Shown here: one piece after another, positions 41,052 to 50,954 of the stretch
Layout of the letters: each line of letters opens with the position of its first letter
Position numbering within the stretch: the first letter of the stretch is position 1
Program-made: the position numbers and the translations under genes
Source of the DNA: Aliamphritea spongicola
GTDB lineage: Bacteria > Pseudomonadota > Gammaproteobacteria > Pseudomonadales > Balneatricaceae
Reading direction: 5' to 3'
Length of the DNA: 64,000 nucleotides
Assembly (NCBI GenBank): GCA_024347235.1
Contig: AP025283.1
Coordinates: 372,001-436,000 of the forward strand
Notes under the pieces: generated by a model
What the model was told of the DNA's origin: nothing
Database searches by the model: none
Seen by the model: only the letters and a program-made list of their open reading frames with translations

Positions 41052-41690
41052 CAGTACTTTTTAGTCATTACAAACCTGAAACCGGTTATATATTCTTGCA
41101 GAGTGCAGCAAAGCACTCCCGTCATGGCTGGACATTCGGTTTTTCAGCGCATTTAAGTATCATCTACTCTTATCTCAGTTTGGCCAGAGGGCGGCGAGAC
41201 TCCAAAGTTACGTATTGGGGAGCGACCGGGTAGGTGCTCTTTGCATCGGGCTGTCTTGTAAGATTTCGGTGATTTATCTTTTAGAAGCATATCTTCAATA
41301 CACTTTATTGGCGGGGCAGCCAAGCCTTTGCATCAGTCGTCATCTGATTTTTATATCTGTCGGCCAGACTCAGGGACTCCGAAACATTCATCGGTATAAC
41401 GCTTACTTTTATCATCCGTCGGGCAATCCGAATAGGTAAGTCGAGCAGGCTTAACAGAGTCAGAAAAATTGATGTGAGACAGGGAAAGCGCTTTGTCTGA
41501 CCGCTAGAATCCAACACGCGTAGCGCATCTTAGTCGCAATAAAAAGCAAACAAGCGTTTTAAATCAATTGGTTAAGAAGGTGGTTTTTAGCCTTTCCAGT
41601 TTGAAATTATTTCGAAACGATAGCCGCTACTCCTTAAATTTCTAATAAAAATAAGAGCACTCTGATAAGAGTAAAAAGGAATTATTTGTT
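41052..41690. other. Non-coding interval without recognised gene
   Basis: About 640 bp between the diverged repeat and the diguanylate cyclase. No convincing gene was found on either strand; a minus-strand frame at 41305-41517 has no start signal or recognisable domain. AT content rises toward 41690, where AAGGA at 41676 precedes the next gene. Confidence 0.5.
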
Positions 41691-42918
41691 ATGCCCGGAC
41701 AAATCGACACCCAAAGCAAAGAATACGAGCGACGAAAAAGAGTCAGCGGCCTGCAAAGCAAAGTGTGTATTTATCCATCATAAATCACGCTAAAGCTGAT
41801 GCTATTTCAAGCTGGTTTCATTCTGCAGATTTTACTCAGACCCGCTACAGTTATGTCGCTGTTCGTCTTAAGCTGATGTGTTTGTTTTTTGCCATCATGG
41901 TGCCGGTATTTGCGCTGTTTGATTTCCTGACGCTGCCATCTGAACAGGCGCAGTTTTTACTTAAAACTCGCATCGCTCTGTCAGTCTCACTGTTTTTCTT
42001 GGTTATGTTCTCTACCGTCAGACCTCTGTCGTTGTTACCCGAATAGTCATCACGCTGACATTTCTGGTACCGACGGTTTTCTATCTTTGCAGTATGCAAA
42101 GTTTCAGTGTTATTCCCGATGGCGGTATCCCCTGTTTTTCAGCATGATGCCCTATCTGATAATGGCAATGTTGGGACTTTTTCCTCTGACTATCAGCGGA
42201 GGCCTGTTTCTGGCCGGCGTGATTTCCATCCCTGTCGCGCTGTTTGAGGTGAGCAGGTTTAATGGCGATTACTATGCTCTGTTTAATACGCTCTGGTTGT
42301 TATCTCTGTTTGCCGGTATCAGTTTGTGGCTTCAGACCGGGCAATTGCTGATGCTTATGAAGCTGTATCGGGAATCAACGGTAGATCCCTTAACTGAGTT
42401 AATTAACCGCAGAGTGCTGCTACGTCAGGCCAGCCAGGAGCAAAAAAATCGGCTGAGGATTCACAGCCATTTTCTGTGATGATGTTTGATCTGGACCGCT
42501 TTAAACGTATTAATGATTATCACGGCCATGCAACGGGTGATCAGGTACTGGTGACCGTCGCCCGGATTATGAAACATGAATTGCGTAGCACAGATATCAT
42601 AGCCCGCTTTGGTGGCGAAGAGTTTGTGGCTGTTTTACCCGGGGTGTCGCTCGGGAAGCCACTCAGATTGCCCATCGCGTCGCACATTCTATTCGTAACA
42701 CGTCGATTCCGCTTAGTGATGGCGAGAACCTTTACGTCACTTCGAGCATTGGTGTAACTCAGTATAAGACAGGTGAAAATATCGAACAGACCCTGAAGCG
42801 CGTAGATGATCTGCTCTACCAGGCTAAAGCTTCTGGTCGTGATAAGGTGGTTGATGATCTGAGCATGACAAATGAAAGTGGGCAGTTGATACCCGATAAA
42901 GTCGCTGAAGTTGCCTGA
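41691..42918 (+). CDS. Membrane-bound GGDEF diguanylate cyclase
   Basis: About 410 residues. A polar N-terminus (MPGQIDTQSKEYERRKR) precedes a six-TM sensor region (LMCLFFAIMVPVFALFDFL, FFSMMPYLIMAMLGLFPLTI, LWLLSLFAGISLWL), then a GGDEF domain with DPLTELINRR, MMFDLDRFKRINDYHGHATGD and RFGGEEFVAVLPG. The inhibitory RxxD (RSTD) lies five residues before GGEEF. Frameshifts near 41762, 42035, 42460 and 42655. The start at 41691 is supported by AAGGA; a GTG at 41765 would lose the N-terminus. It is followed by a terminator. Confidence 0.83.
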
Positions 42919-42975
42919 GAAGGCTGTTCAGTATCTGTAGGTGATGACTGTTACAGAGCGAATAACAGAATCCGG

Positions 42976-42997
42976 AAAGGGGCTGACAGCCCCTTTT
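42976..42997 (+). terminator. Rho-independent terminator after the diguanylate cyclase
   Basis: AAAGGGGCT/AGCCCCTTT with a 3-nt loop and a TTTT end, 58 bp after the stop. From here to 43310 I see no gene; a single TTATCCACA (DnaA-box-like) occurs at 43125. Confidence 0.75.
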
Positions 42998-43310
42998 CAG
43001 TTTGCAGGCCATTCTTACTTTGGAGTAAGAGCAGTTGGGTTTGCTGTGGTCAGATATTGACCGTTAAACCTATAGCCACGGCTGTTCAGCCCGGACTTGA
43101 TTCATACGCATTTTGCGAACAGGTTTATCCACAGAATTTGGGGGCGATTCATACTCAGCCTTTTGGAGGACTGTGTGCGAAATGATGACCGGGCTTAGAT
43201 AGAGTAAATAGGCTTTGTACATCACCGCTGCTGGAGAAAGGCAAACTTGCACTGATGAATAAAGGATCAGGCTGCATTACCGGTAGCTGGGTTTCTGTCC
43301 GCCAGGTACG

Positions 43311-43337
43311 AAAAAGCCCCGCTAAGGAGCGAGGCTT
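43311..43337 (-). terminator. Strong terminator at the far end of the tRNA-Phe repeat array
   Basis: Minus-strand AAGCCTCGCTCCTTAGCGGGGCTTTTT: GC-rich stem with one G-T pair and a T5 tail. It lies directly after the last partial tRNA 3'-end copy and should end any transcript that reads through the array. Confidence 0.8.
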
Positions 43338-43345
43338 AAAATAAA

Positions 43346-43749
43346 TGGGTGCCCGGAGGGGCGGGTTTTCAAAATCACTCGAATAAGCCGAATCACGACG
43401 CGTGATTTTCAGGCATAAAAATCCCAGCACGAAGCTAGGATTCTTTAAGAATTTGTTGGTGCCCGGAGGCCTGGTCTCGAATAAGCCGAATCACGACGCG
43501 TGATTTTCAGGCATAAAAATCCCAGCACGAAACTAGGATTCTTTAAGAATTTGTTGGTGCCGGAGGCCGTATCTCGAATAAGCCGAATCACGACGCGTGA
43601 TTTTCAGGCATAAAAATCCCAGCACGAAGCTAGGATTCTTTAAGAATTTGTTGGTGCCCGGAGGCCTGGTCTCGAATAAGCCGAATCACGACGCGTGATT
43701 TTCAGGCATAAAAATCCCAGCACGAAGCTAGGATTCTTTAAGAATTTGT
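43346..43749 (-). repeat. Tandem array of about 98-bp tRNA-Phe 3'-end/terminator units
   Basis: Copies of the tRNA-Phe 3' end (GCCTCCGGGCACCA in minus-strand sense) occur at 43652, 43555, 43457 and 43346, spaced 98, 98, 97 and 111 bp from the tRNA outward. Each full unit reads: tRNA end, ACAAATTCTTAAAG, a terminator-like hairpin (AATCCTAG/CTGGGATT, then TTTTTAT), a second hairpin (AATCACG/CGTGATT), and a spacer back to the next tRNA end. The copy at 43555 lacks one C. The outermost unit is diverged. The layout parallels the E. coli tyrT repeats. Confidence 0.9.
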
Positions 43750-43825
43750 TGGTGCCCGGAGGCGGAATCGAACCACCGACACGAGGATTTTCAATCCTCT
43801 GCTCTACCGACTGAGCTATCCGGGC
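43750..43825 (-). tRNA. tRNA-Phe (anticodon GAA)
   Basis: 76-nt minus-strand tRNA with encoded CCA. Acceptor GCCCGGA pairs with TCCGGGC; D-loop AGTCGGTAGAGC; anticodon arm AGGATTGAAAATCCT with GAA; T arm with GGTTCGATTCC. All stems pair. It is followed on the minus strand by the tandem array of its own 3' end. Confidence 0.97.
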
Positions 43826-43835
43826 AACGGCGCAC

Positions 43836-43863
43836 ATTAAACACGTGTAGCTTAAAAAAGCAA
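43836..43863 (-). promoter_or_regulatory. Promoter of tRNA-Phe
   Basis: Minus strand: -35 TTGCTT (43858-43863), 16-bp spacer, -10 TTTAAT (43836-43841), then a GC-rich discriminator GTGCGCC before the tRNA, as in stringently controlled stable-RNA promoters. Confidence 0.55.
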
Positions 43864-43975
43864 CAGAATTATTGCCTTAAAGGTGCTTTATTTCTGAGTT
43901 TGGGAATGTGGGTCGGATCGAGAGAGAGTGGCCGGTGAAAAGGCTTCACCGGCCGGGTTAATCCTTAGTGCAGTT

Positions 43976-44155
43976 CTAAGGCATCGTATTTTTCTGAATT
44001 GCCAGCAGGGCCGGTTGGGCTTCAAGTGGCGCGTATTCTATGGCTTGTTCAAACAGTTCCTTGTTGGCTTCAGACAGGCGTTCTTCCTCCGTCATAGCAG
44101 AGAGTTTTTGCATTGCTTCAATAAACTTTGGATGTTGGTTCTTCGCCGGTTTCAT
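43976..44155 (-). CDS. Small conserved-looking protein, unknown function
   Basis: 59 residues beginning MKPAKNQHPKFIEAMQKL. The start at 44155 is fixed by TAAGGAGG, six bases upstream, although the frame stays open for another 30 codons. It is highly charged, with no TM or signal. It sits between tRNA-Phe and dbpA. No family recognised. Confidence 0.6.
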   Translation of the reverse strand: MKPAKNQHPKFIEAMQKLSAMTEEERLSEANKELFEQAIEYAPLEAQPALLAIQKNTMP

Positions 44156-44300
44156 AGGATGCCTCCTTAAATTTCGAGCTGTGAAGTTCCGACAGCCTGA
44201 GTTGCGTACGTCGGAAATTTTCATGCTGTCGTCCACAGTATACATGCATGATTGCTACAGATGCATTACTGATTCATTTGTTAAATGGTGGTTTTGGTGA

Positions 44301-45679
44301 TCAGAGCATTCTGACTTTAAACCGGCGGCCTTTGATTTTGCCGTCCAGCAGACGGCTGTGAGCCTTGCGGGCTTCGGTCCGTTTCACGGCCACATAGGTG
44401 CTGTAATCGCTGACGTCGATCTTGCCAACGTCACTGCCGGGAATGCCAGCATCGCCGGTCAGGGCGCCGAGAATATCACCGGGACGGATCTTGTCTTTAC
44501 GGCCGGCCTGAATGGCCAGGGTGCGCATAGCGGGCTTTGGCGGTTCCGCATGGACCACTTCCAGTTCCGGAATGCTGAAGCACACCGGTTCTTTGTTCTG
44601 GTATTCGCTGATGGCGTCCAGTTTGTACAGCTCAGATGGTTTGTAGAGGCTGATGGCGGTGCCCTGCTTGTCGGCACGGCCGGTACGGCCGATGCGGTGG
44701 GTATAAACTTCTGGGTCCCGGGGCAGGTCGTAGTTAATGACCAGTTCCAGATCGCTGATATCCAGGCCACGGGCGGCAACGTCGGTGGCGATCAGTATGG
44801 TGCAGCTGCGGTTGGCAAACTGAACCAGTACCTGATCGCGGTCGCGCTGATCCAGATCGCCGTGCAGAGCTTTGGCGAAGTAGCCGAGGTTTTTCAGATA
44901 CTCTTCAATGTCGCTGCACTGGGCCTTGGTGTTACAGAACAGGACGATGGAGTCTGCCGGGTGGCGGGCCAGCAGTTTAGTCAGGCCGGATGGCTTGTCG
45001 ACGCTGTCCAGACAGTAGAAGATCTGTTCGATTTTGCCCTGATCGTGAATGGCTTCCACGCTGATTTCTACCGGGTCACGCTGCAGGTTTTTACTCAGCT
45101 TAAGGATGTTGTCCGGATAAGTGGCGGAGAACAGCAAGGTCTGGCGGCTGCGGGGTGTGTAGTCGGCAACTTTATTGATCTGTTCGTTGAAGCCCATGTC
45201 GAGCATGCGGTCGGCTTCGTCCAGTACCAGGGTGTGGCAGCGTTCCAGATTCAGGGTACCTTTGCGCAGGTGATCCTGAATACGGCCAGGGGTACCAACG
45301 ACAATGTGCGCGCCGTGGGCCAGTGAGCCGATCTGCGGGCCGATAGGCTGACCACCGCAAGGGTGACGACTTTCAGGTTGGACTGAAAGCGGGCCAGACG
45401 GCGCAGTTCCTTGGCAACCTGGGTGCTCAGTTCGCGGGTCGGACAAAGGATCAGTGCCTGGGTACCGAAATCCCGTTGTTTGATGCGCAGCAGCAGGCCA
45501 ATGGCGAAGGCGGCGGTTTTGCCGCTGCCGGTTTTGGCTTTGGCGATCAGGTCCTTGCCGTCCAGTGCATGTGGCAGGCTTTGCGCCTGTATCGGCGTCA
45601 TGGTTTTGTAGCCAAGGTCAGCCAGATTATCCAGCATGGGTTTAGGCAGCTTCAGGGAGCTGAACAGGGTATCGGTCAC
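44301..45679 (-). CDS. dbpA: ATP-dependent RNA helicase DbpA
   Basis: DEAD-box helicase: Q motif MTPIQAQSLP, Walker A AKTGSGKT, DEAD in VLDEADRMLD, SAT, and HRIGRTGRA. A C-terminal DbpA RNA-binding domain (KIRPGDILGALTGDAGIPG, VGKIDVSDYSTYVAV) targets the helicase to 23S rRNA helix 92 in E. coli. About 459 residues. One frameshift near 45356, in a CCCTT-type run, separates motif Ia (PTRELSTQVAKEL) from the rest. It appears monocistronic. Confidence 0.93.
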
Positions 45680-45772
45680 AGGTTTTGAATCTCAGAATCG
45701 GGGTGCTTTGTGCACCGGGGAAATAATTTTCGGGATTATAGCGGAAATTGGCAGCAAAAGGGGCTGAAACGA

Positions 45773-45796
45773 AAACATCCCGCCGGGGCGGATGTT
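45773..45796 (-). terminator. Terminator between dbpA and glcB
   Basis: AAACATCC/GGATGTTT stem around a GC-rich loop. On the minus strand it is followed by a T-rich stretch, about 25 bp after the glcB stop. Confidence 0.6.
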
Positions 45797-45821
45797 TGTG
45801 TGTCTGCAGTTAGCGTGCAGT

Positions 45822-47996
45822 TTATGCCGGGTGCTTGGCTTTGAATTCCAGACGGCGACGGTGCAGGACTGGCTCGGTGTAACCGCTTGGCTGGGTGCAG
45901 CCTTCCAGTACCAGTTCCAGAGCTGCCTGGAAGGCAACGCTGGCGTCGAAGTCAGCAGCCATTGGGCGGTACAGTGGATCGCCGTCGTTCTGGCCATCTA
46001 CCACAACGGCCATACGCTGCAGGGTTTCAATAACCTGCTCTTTGGTGCAGATGCCATGGTGCAGCCAGTTCGTCATGTGCTGCGCAGAGATCCGCAGGGT
46101 AGCACGGTCTTCCATCAGGCCAACGTTGTTGATGTCTTGTACTTTGGAGCAACCGATACCCTGTTCAACCCAGCGTACCATGTAGCCCAGCAGGCCCTGT
46201 GCGTTGTTGTCCAGTTCCTGCTGGATTTCTTCAGCACTCCAGTTAGGATCACGGGCAACCGGGATGTCCAGAATGTCGTCAACATTGGCACGGGGACGGC
46301 TCATCAGTTCGTTCTGACGGGCGAACACGTCTACCTTGTGGTAGTGCAGAGCGTGCAGTGTTGCGGCGGTCGGAGATGGTACCCATGCGGTGTTCGCACC
46401 GGACATCGGGTGGCCGATCTTGGTCGCCAGCATGTTGGACATCTGATCCGGAATTGGCCACATGCCTTTACCGATCTGTGCGCGGCCCTGCAGACCACAG
46501 CCCAGGCCGTTGTCTACGTTCCAGTCTTCATAAGCGTGAATCCACTTAGTGCCTTTCATGTCCGCTTTGCGGATCATCGGGCCTGCTTCCATAGAGGTGT
46601 GGATTTCGTCACCGGTACGGTCCAGGAAACCTGTGTTAATGAATACCACACGCTCTTTCGCTGCGCGGATACATTCTTTCAGGTTTACGGTGGTGCGGCG
46701 TTCTTCGTCCATGATGCCCATTTTCAGGGTCAGTGGCTCAAGGTTCAGCGCGTCTTCAATGCGGGCAAACAGTTCGTTGGCAAATGCCACTTCTTCCGGA
46801 CCGTGCATCTTAGGCTTAACGATGTACATGGAGCCGGTAGTGGTGTTGCGACGCTCGCTGTTACCGTTGATGTCGTGGCTGGAAATCAGGCTGGTGACAA
46901 CACCGTCCAGAATGCCTTCAGGAATTTCGTTGCCGTCTTTGTCCAGTACTGCTTCGTTTGTCATCAGGTGACCAACGTTACGCACGAACAGCAGGCTACG
47001 GCCTTTCAGCGTGACGTCTGTACCGTCAACACCGGTGAAGGTGCGGTCCGGATTCATGCTGCGGGTGAAGGTTTTACCGTTCTTGGTAACTTCTTCAGTC
47101 AGGTTGCCCTGCATCAGACCCAGCCAGTTGCTGTAGGCAACGACTTTGTCTTCGCCATCTACGGCGGCAACGGAGTCTTCGCAGTCCATGATGGTGGACA
47201 GTGCGGATTCCAGAATCAGATCGCATACGCCGGCAGGGTCTTGCTGACCAATCTGGCTGCTCGGGTCGATCTTGATTTCAATGTGCATACCGTTGTTCAC
47301 CAGCAGAATGCTGTCCGGTGATGCGGTTTCACCCAGGTAGCCGACCAGTTGGCTGTTGTCCTGCAGTTCGGCGCTGCCTTCTGTCAGTGCAACGGTCAGT
47401 TTACCGTCCTGAATGCTGTAGCCCTGGGCATCTTTGTGACTGGCGCCGGCCAGCGGTGCTGCCTGATCCAGCAGTTCACGGGCATAGTTGATAACCCGTT
47501 CGCCACGGACCGGATTGTATTCTTTACCCGGCTCAGCGCCGCCTTTGTGGCTGATAGCATCGGTGCCGTACAGTGCGTCGTACAGGCTGCCCCAGCGGGC
47601 GTTGGCTGCGTTCAGTGCAAAACGGGCGTTCATGATAGGCACAACCAGCTGCGGACCTGCCATGGTAGCCATTTCAGGGTCAACGTTAGCGGTGGTGGCT
47701 GAGAAGTCTTCACCTTCTGGCAACAGGTAACCGATTTCCTGCAGGAAGGATTTATAGGCCGGGAAATCGAAACCGTTGTCACGGTTGGCTTTGTGCCATT
47801 CGTCGATTTGCGCCTGAATAGTTTCACGTTTGGCCAGTAACTCACGGTTACGCGGTGCCAGATCGTGAACGATTGCATCCAGCTTTGACCAGAACTGTTC
47901 CTGGCTGACCTGAGTGCCCGGAAGTGCACGTTCGTTAATGAAGTCGTACAGAACTTTAGCGACGTCTAGATCGCCAACCTTAACCCTTTGAGTCAT
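45822..47996 (-). CDS. glcB: Malate synthase G
   Basis: Intact, about 724 residues from [19 protein letters not shown] (an in-frame ATG five codons upstream at 48011 is possible). Condenses glyoxylate and acetyl-CoA to malate in the glyoxylate bypass. Family motifs: [51 protein letters not shown], and [15 protein letters not shown]. Length and sequence match the monomeric G isoform, not AceB. It is the longest gene in the window free of any frameshift. No partner gene is adjacent. Confidence 0.97.
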   Translation of the reverse strand: MTQRVKVGDLDVAKVLYDFINERALPGTQVSQEQFWSKLDAIVHDLAPRNRELLAKRETIQAQIDEWHKANRDNGFDFPAYKSFLQEIGYLLPEGEDFSATTANVDPEMATMAGPQLVVPIMNARFALNAANARWGSLYDALYGTDAISHKGGAEPGKEYNPVRGERVINYARELLDQAAPLAGASHKDAQGYSIQDGKLTVALTEGSAELQDNSQLVGYLGETASPDSILLVNNGMHIEIKIDPSSQIGQQDPAGVCDLILESALSTIMDCEDSVAAVDGEDKVVAYSNWLGLMQGNLTEEVTKNGKTFTRSMNPDRTFTGVDGTDVTLKGRSLLFVRNVGHLMTNEAVLDKDGNEIPEGILDGVVTSLISSHDINGNSERRNTTTGSMYIVKPKMHGPEEVAFANELFARIEDALNLEPLTLKMGIMDEERRTTVNLKECIRAAKERVVFINTGFLDRTGDEIHTSMEAGPMIRKADMKGTKWIHAYEDWNVDNGLGCGLQGRAQIGKGMWPIPDQMSNMLATKIGHPMSGANTAWVPSPTAATLHALHYHKVDVFARQNELMSRPRANVDDILDIPVARDPNWSAEEIQQELDNNAQGLLGYMVRWVEQGIGCSKVQDINNVGLMEDRATLRISAQHMTNWLHHGICTKEQVIETLQRMAVVVDGQNDGDPLYRPMAADFDASVAFQAALELVLEGCTQPSGYTEPVLHRRRLEFKAKHPA

Positions 47997-48011
47997 GTGG
48001 ATGTGCCCCAT

Positions 48012-48502
48012 TGTATATGTGCCGGTTCCGGAGAGAGGCGGCCGGATCCGTCGTTTTCATTTTTTATATCAGTATCCGGCGTCGCTGTGCTGGGCGACAT
48101 AATTGCCTGATACCGGCAGCATCAGTGTATGTGGCCGGGTGAGTGCTATTACCGGCGAATGATGCTTTATGTTGCAAGTGCGTAAAGATACAGGAAACAA
48201 AGCTTACTGTCCTTACCCGTGGTGCTAAGGTATGAGAAAAGTTTCCTATTGTAAAACGCTGTTTCTGATCGGAGTTGCTAAGTCCTTATATTCCGGGAAT
48301 TCAGGCGTTTTCATATCGTGAAAGTATGTGCTGGCAGGGGCTTTAACCGGTGTTTTCAGACTTAAGTCGTAGGTGTTTCGCCGCTTTCAGGCGGTGTCCG
48401 GGTTTTATTACTGGTATCAATGACTTGCTGAATCAGAGCTATACTTAAAGGGTAACCGTTTATGACTGTTCTTTGCTGAGCAATCACTTGAGGGGAAATA
48501 AG
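48012..48502. other. Divergent intergenic region glcB / phhB
   Basis: About 490 bp holding the promoters of both divergent genes. No clear terminator, riboswitch or long inverted repeat was recognised. GAGGGG at 48490-48495 is the phhB ribosome-binding site. Confidence 0.5.
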
Positions 48503-48838
48503 GTGACTCAAATAACCCTAGAAGGGCATTGTGAGCCCTGCAGTGCGACAACTGAGGCATTAACTGCTCAGGCTGCAAACCGTTTACTGGATGAGGTTCT
48601 GCCTGAGTGGCAGCTGGATCTGGCTGGCGTTAGTATTTACCGGAACTACAGGTTCAAGAATTATCATCAGACCATGGCATTTGTGAACGCAGTGGCGTTT
48701 ATTGCCCACCGGGAAGGTCACCATCCTGATATGGAAGTAGGCTATAACCACTGCCTGGTACGCTACAGCACCCACAAAATCGGCGGTCTGTCGAATAATG
48801 ATTTTGTCTGCGCCAAACTGGTGGACGGCCTGTTATAG
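48503..48838 (+). CDS. phhB: Pterin-4a-carbinolamine dehydratase
   Basis: Intact, 111 residues. The pterin-binding motif EGHHPDMEVGYNHCLVRYSTH followed by GGLSNNDFVCAK is diagnostic. It recycles the cofactor of phenylalanine hydroxylase and may also act as a coactivator. The GTG start at 48503 is set by GAGGGG upstream, an early MetLeu frame being unsupported. Convergent with the GNAT gene, overlapping by 6 bp. No phhA is present here. Confidence 0.93.
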   Translation: MTQITLEGHCEPCSATTEALTAQAANRLLDEVLPEWQLDLAGVSIYRNYRFKNYHQTMAFVNAVAFIAHREGHHPDMEVGYNHCLVRYSTHKIGGLSNNDFVCAKLVDGLL

Positions 48839-49375
48839 CGCTCCGGCCAGAAGAGTTTTGTGCATTGAGACGTTCGTCAGTGTCTGGCCGTGACGGATAA
48901 TCCGGTTTTCCTGCCCGGTGATGAAGCCTCTCTTCAGGAAAAATGCTTCTGCTGCTTTCGACGCGTCTACTTTAAGAAACTTTGTTTTCTGTTTTTGTGC
49001 ATGTGCTTCCAAATGGCGGTATAACGCCCCGGCGATGCCCTTACCCTGATAGTCCGGATGGGTGTAGGTGCAGTCTACATAACCGCAGTCAGTTTGCTGT
49101 GCCGGGTTGGCCGGTGAGCCGGCCGGCAGATATTCCATAAAGGCAACTATTTCTCCGGCGATGCGGGCAATGAATGTCGCGCGCTGATCTTCTGCCAGCA
49201 TGCGGTTTTCCCACATAGAGTAATCCGGTGGCGTGGGCGCCCAGGCTTCCTGCGCAGCTTCACTGTAAAGATTTGGATCAATGGCGTGTACCGCTGCATG
49301 GAAGATGTCTGCAAGGCGCTTGCTGTCTGAAGCGTTAGCCAGAGTGATGTGAAGGGGCTCGTCAGGGCTGTTCAT
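48833..49375 (-). CDS. GNAT-family N-acetyltransferase
   Basis: Intact 180-residue protein. Acetyl-CoA-binding motif A as DYQGKGIAGALYRHLEAHA, preceded by the beta-strand CGYVDCTYTHP and followed by FFLKRGFITGQ. Typical YafP/ElaA-type GNAT. Substrate unknown. Its start overlaps the DCC-protein stop by 1 bp, so the two are likely co-transcribed. Confidence 0.9.
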   Translation of the reverse strand: MNSPDEPLHITLANASDSKRLADIFHAAVHAIDPNLYSEAAQEAWAPTPPDYSMWENRMLAEDQRATFIARIAGEIVAFMEYLPAGSPANPAQQTDCGYVDCTYTHPDYQGKGIAGALYRHLEAHAQKQKTKFLKVDASKAAEAFFLKRGFITGQENRIIRHGQTLTNVSMHKTLLAGAL

Positions 49376-49746
49376 TATTCAATGCCTTTGCGTCTTAAGA
49401 TCAACAGTAACAACTTGCGCCCCGCTCTCATTAGCGGATAACAGAGTTTTGCCCTGAGGGGCGAGCGGAATAACCAGTGATTCAGCCGGTTAAACAGGCC
49501 TGAGTTGCTGCCAAGCATGGCCAGCATGTGCAGGGCTTTATCGCCGCTGTATTCCTGATCGTCCAGTCTTAGCAGCATGTCGTTGTTCAGGTTGATGCCC
49601 TGCTGCCTGAGGGTTTGCACCCATTCAGGGTGTTCACGGGCGTTAATCAGTTCCAGTTCACCGATGTCTTCGCGGATGCGAAGTAAGCGGGTGTAGTGTT
49701 CACAGGCCGGGCAGGAACGGTCATACAGAAGCTGTATTCGGGCCAC
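49375..49746 (-). CDS. DCC-type thiol-disulfide oxidoreductase-like protein (DUF393)
   Basis: Intact 123-residue protein. Motif LLYDRSCPACEHYTRLLR gives the DxxCxxC of the DCC family, with a thioredoxin-like start. Function not established in the family. Operon with GNAT downstream and hemW upstream (12-bp gap). Confidence 0.85.
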   Translation of the reverse strand: MARIQLLYDRSCPACEHYTRLLRIREDIGELELINAREHPEWVQTLRQQGINLNNDMLLRLDDQEYSGDKALHMLAMLGSNSGLFNRLNHWLFRSPLRAKLCYPLMRAGRKLLLLILRRKGIE

Positions 49747-49758
49747 CGGTTCAGTCCG

Positions 49759-50909
49759 TTAAAAGCTTTCTAACAGGTCGTTGAGAAATAACCTGCCTTG
49801 TTCTGTCGGTGCTATGCGGCCGGGATCATCGACCAGCAATCCTTTGTGGCGAAGCTGCTGCAGCTGTGTTTCGATCTGGCTGAGGGGCATACCGGTGGCT
49901 GGGGTATAGAGGTCTGCACTGACGCCGTCATGTAACCGCATGGCGTTCATCATAAATTCAAAAGGCAGTTCGTCACTGGCGATTGCCTGTTGGCCACTGA
50001 CAGGGTCGATAGCCTGCATATACGCCTTAGGCTGGCGCTGTTTCCAACGGCGCAGGATCTTATCTTCGCCGGGCAGGGTCAGCTTACCGTGGGCACCGGC
50101 GCCAATACCGATGTAATCACCGAATTGCCAGTAGTTCAGGTTGTGCTTCGCCTGGCGGCCTGGCTGGCTGTAGGCAGATATCTCGTATTGCTTATAACCG
50201 TTCGCAGCGAGAAGGGCCTGCCCCTGTTCCTGAATGTCCCAGAGTGTTTCATCTTCAGGCAGGCGTGGCGGTCGGCTGTGAAATTCGGTGTTGGGTTCGA
50301 TGGTCAGCTGATACCAGGATATATGGTCAGGGGCCAGACCGATGGCGGTCTGTAAATCTTCCAGTGCCTGTTCCGGTGTCTGCTTTGGCAGGCCGTGCAT
50401 CAGGTCGGTATTGATGTTGGTAAAACCGATTTGCCGTGCTGCAGAAACCGCATGATGGGCATTTTCACTGTTGTGAATCCTGCCAAGGGTTTGCAGGTGC
50501 TGATCATTAAAGCTCTGAATACCGATGGACAGACGATTAACCCCTGCTTCCAGAAAGCCGGCAAAGCGTTCCTGTTCGAAGGTGCCTGGGTTAGCTTCCA
50601 TGGTGATTTCTGCATCGCCCGCCAGTGGTGTGCGTGCCGCTACTCCCTGAAGGATTTCATGCAGTGCCTGTGGAGAGAACAGGCTGGGGTGCCGCCACCA
50701 ATGAAGATGGTTTCAATTTCCCGGCCCTGTATGTAGTCCAGTTCTGTTTCCAGGTCCCGCATCAGGGCGGCGGTATAGTCGGCTTCCGGCAGGGTGCCAC
50801 TGTTGTCTCCCGGTTTAACCGCGTGGGAATTGAAGTCACAGTACGGGCATTTACGGATGCACCAGGGAATGTGAATGTACAGGGAGAGCGGGGGCAGTTG
50901 CAGTGACAT
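49759..50909 (-). CDS. hemW: Radical SAM heme chaperone HemW
   Basis: N-terminal radical SAM motif SLYIHIPWCIRKCPYCDFNSH (CxxxCxxC), then FIGGGTPSLF, ITMEANPGTF, VNRLSIGIQSFND and GHKxxx-like LGAHG; the HemW/HemN C-terminal domain follows. It was long annotated as a coproporphyrinogen oxidase-like protein and is now known as a heme chaperone. One frameshift near 50688 within GGGTPSLFSP. About 383 residues. It lies directly downstream of rdgB, as in Pseudomonas. Confidence 0.9.
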
Positions 50910-50954
50910 CGGATTTCCGGCGGACCATACCTGTTGGTGTGGCCCGCATTGTGG

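Noticed and set aside
41305..41517. Minus-strand small gene
   Set aside because: No ribosome-binding site, no recognisable family and no conserved context.
41052..41690. c-di-GMP riboswitch upstream of the diguanylate cyclase
   Set aside because: The consensus GEMM bases were not found in the region.
43125..43133. DnaA box TTATCCACA as part of an origin
   Set aside because: A single box without a cluster, AT-rich unwinding region, dnaA or gidA nearby.
43346..43752. CRISPR array
   Set aside because: The repeats are about 98-bp full units including the tRNA end with no unique spacers, and no cas genes are nearby.
43346..43825. Integrated element using tRNA-Phe as attachment site
   Set aside because: tRNA-end copies could be att sites, but there is no integrase or phage gene, and the intervals are only about 98 bp each.
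44358..45326. Long open frame antisense to dbpA
   Set aside because: Shadow of the helicase coding strand; no start signal or domain.
45792..47321. 509-codon open frame antisense to glcB
   Set aside because: Lies wholly inside an intact, strongly matching malate synthase gene; composition mirrors the opposite strand and no domain is recognisable.
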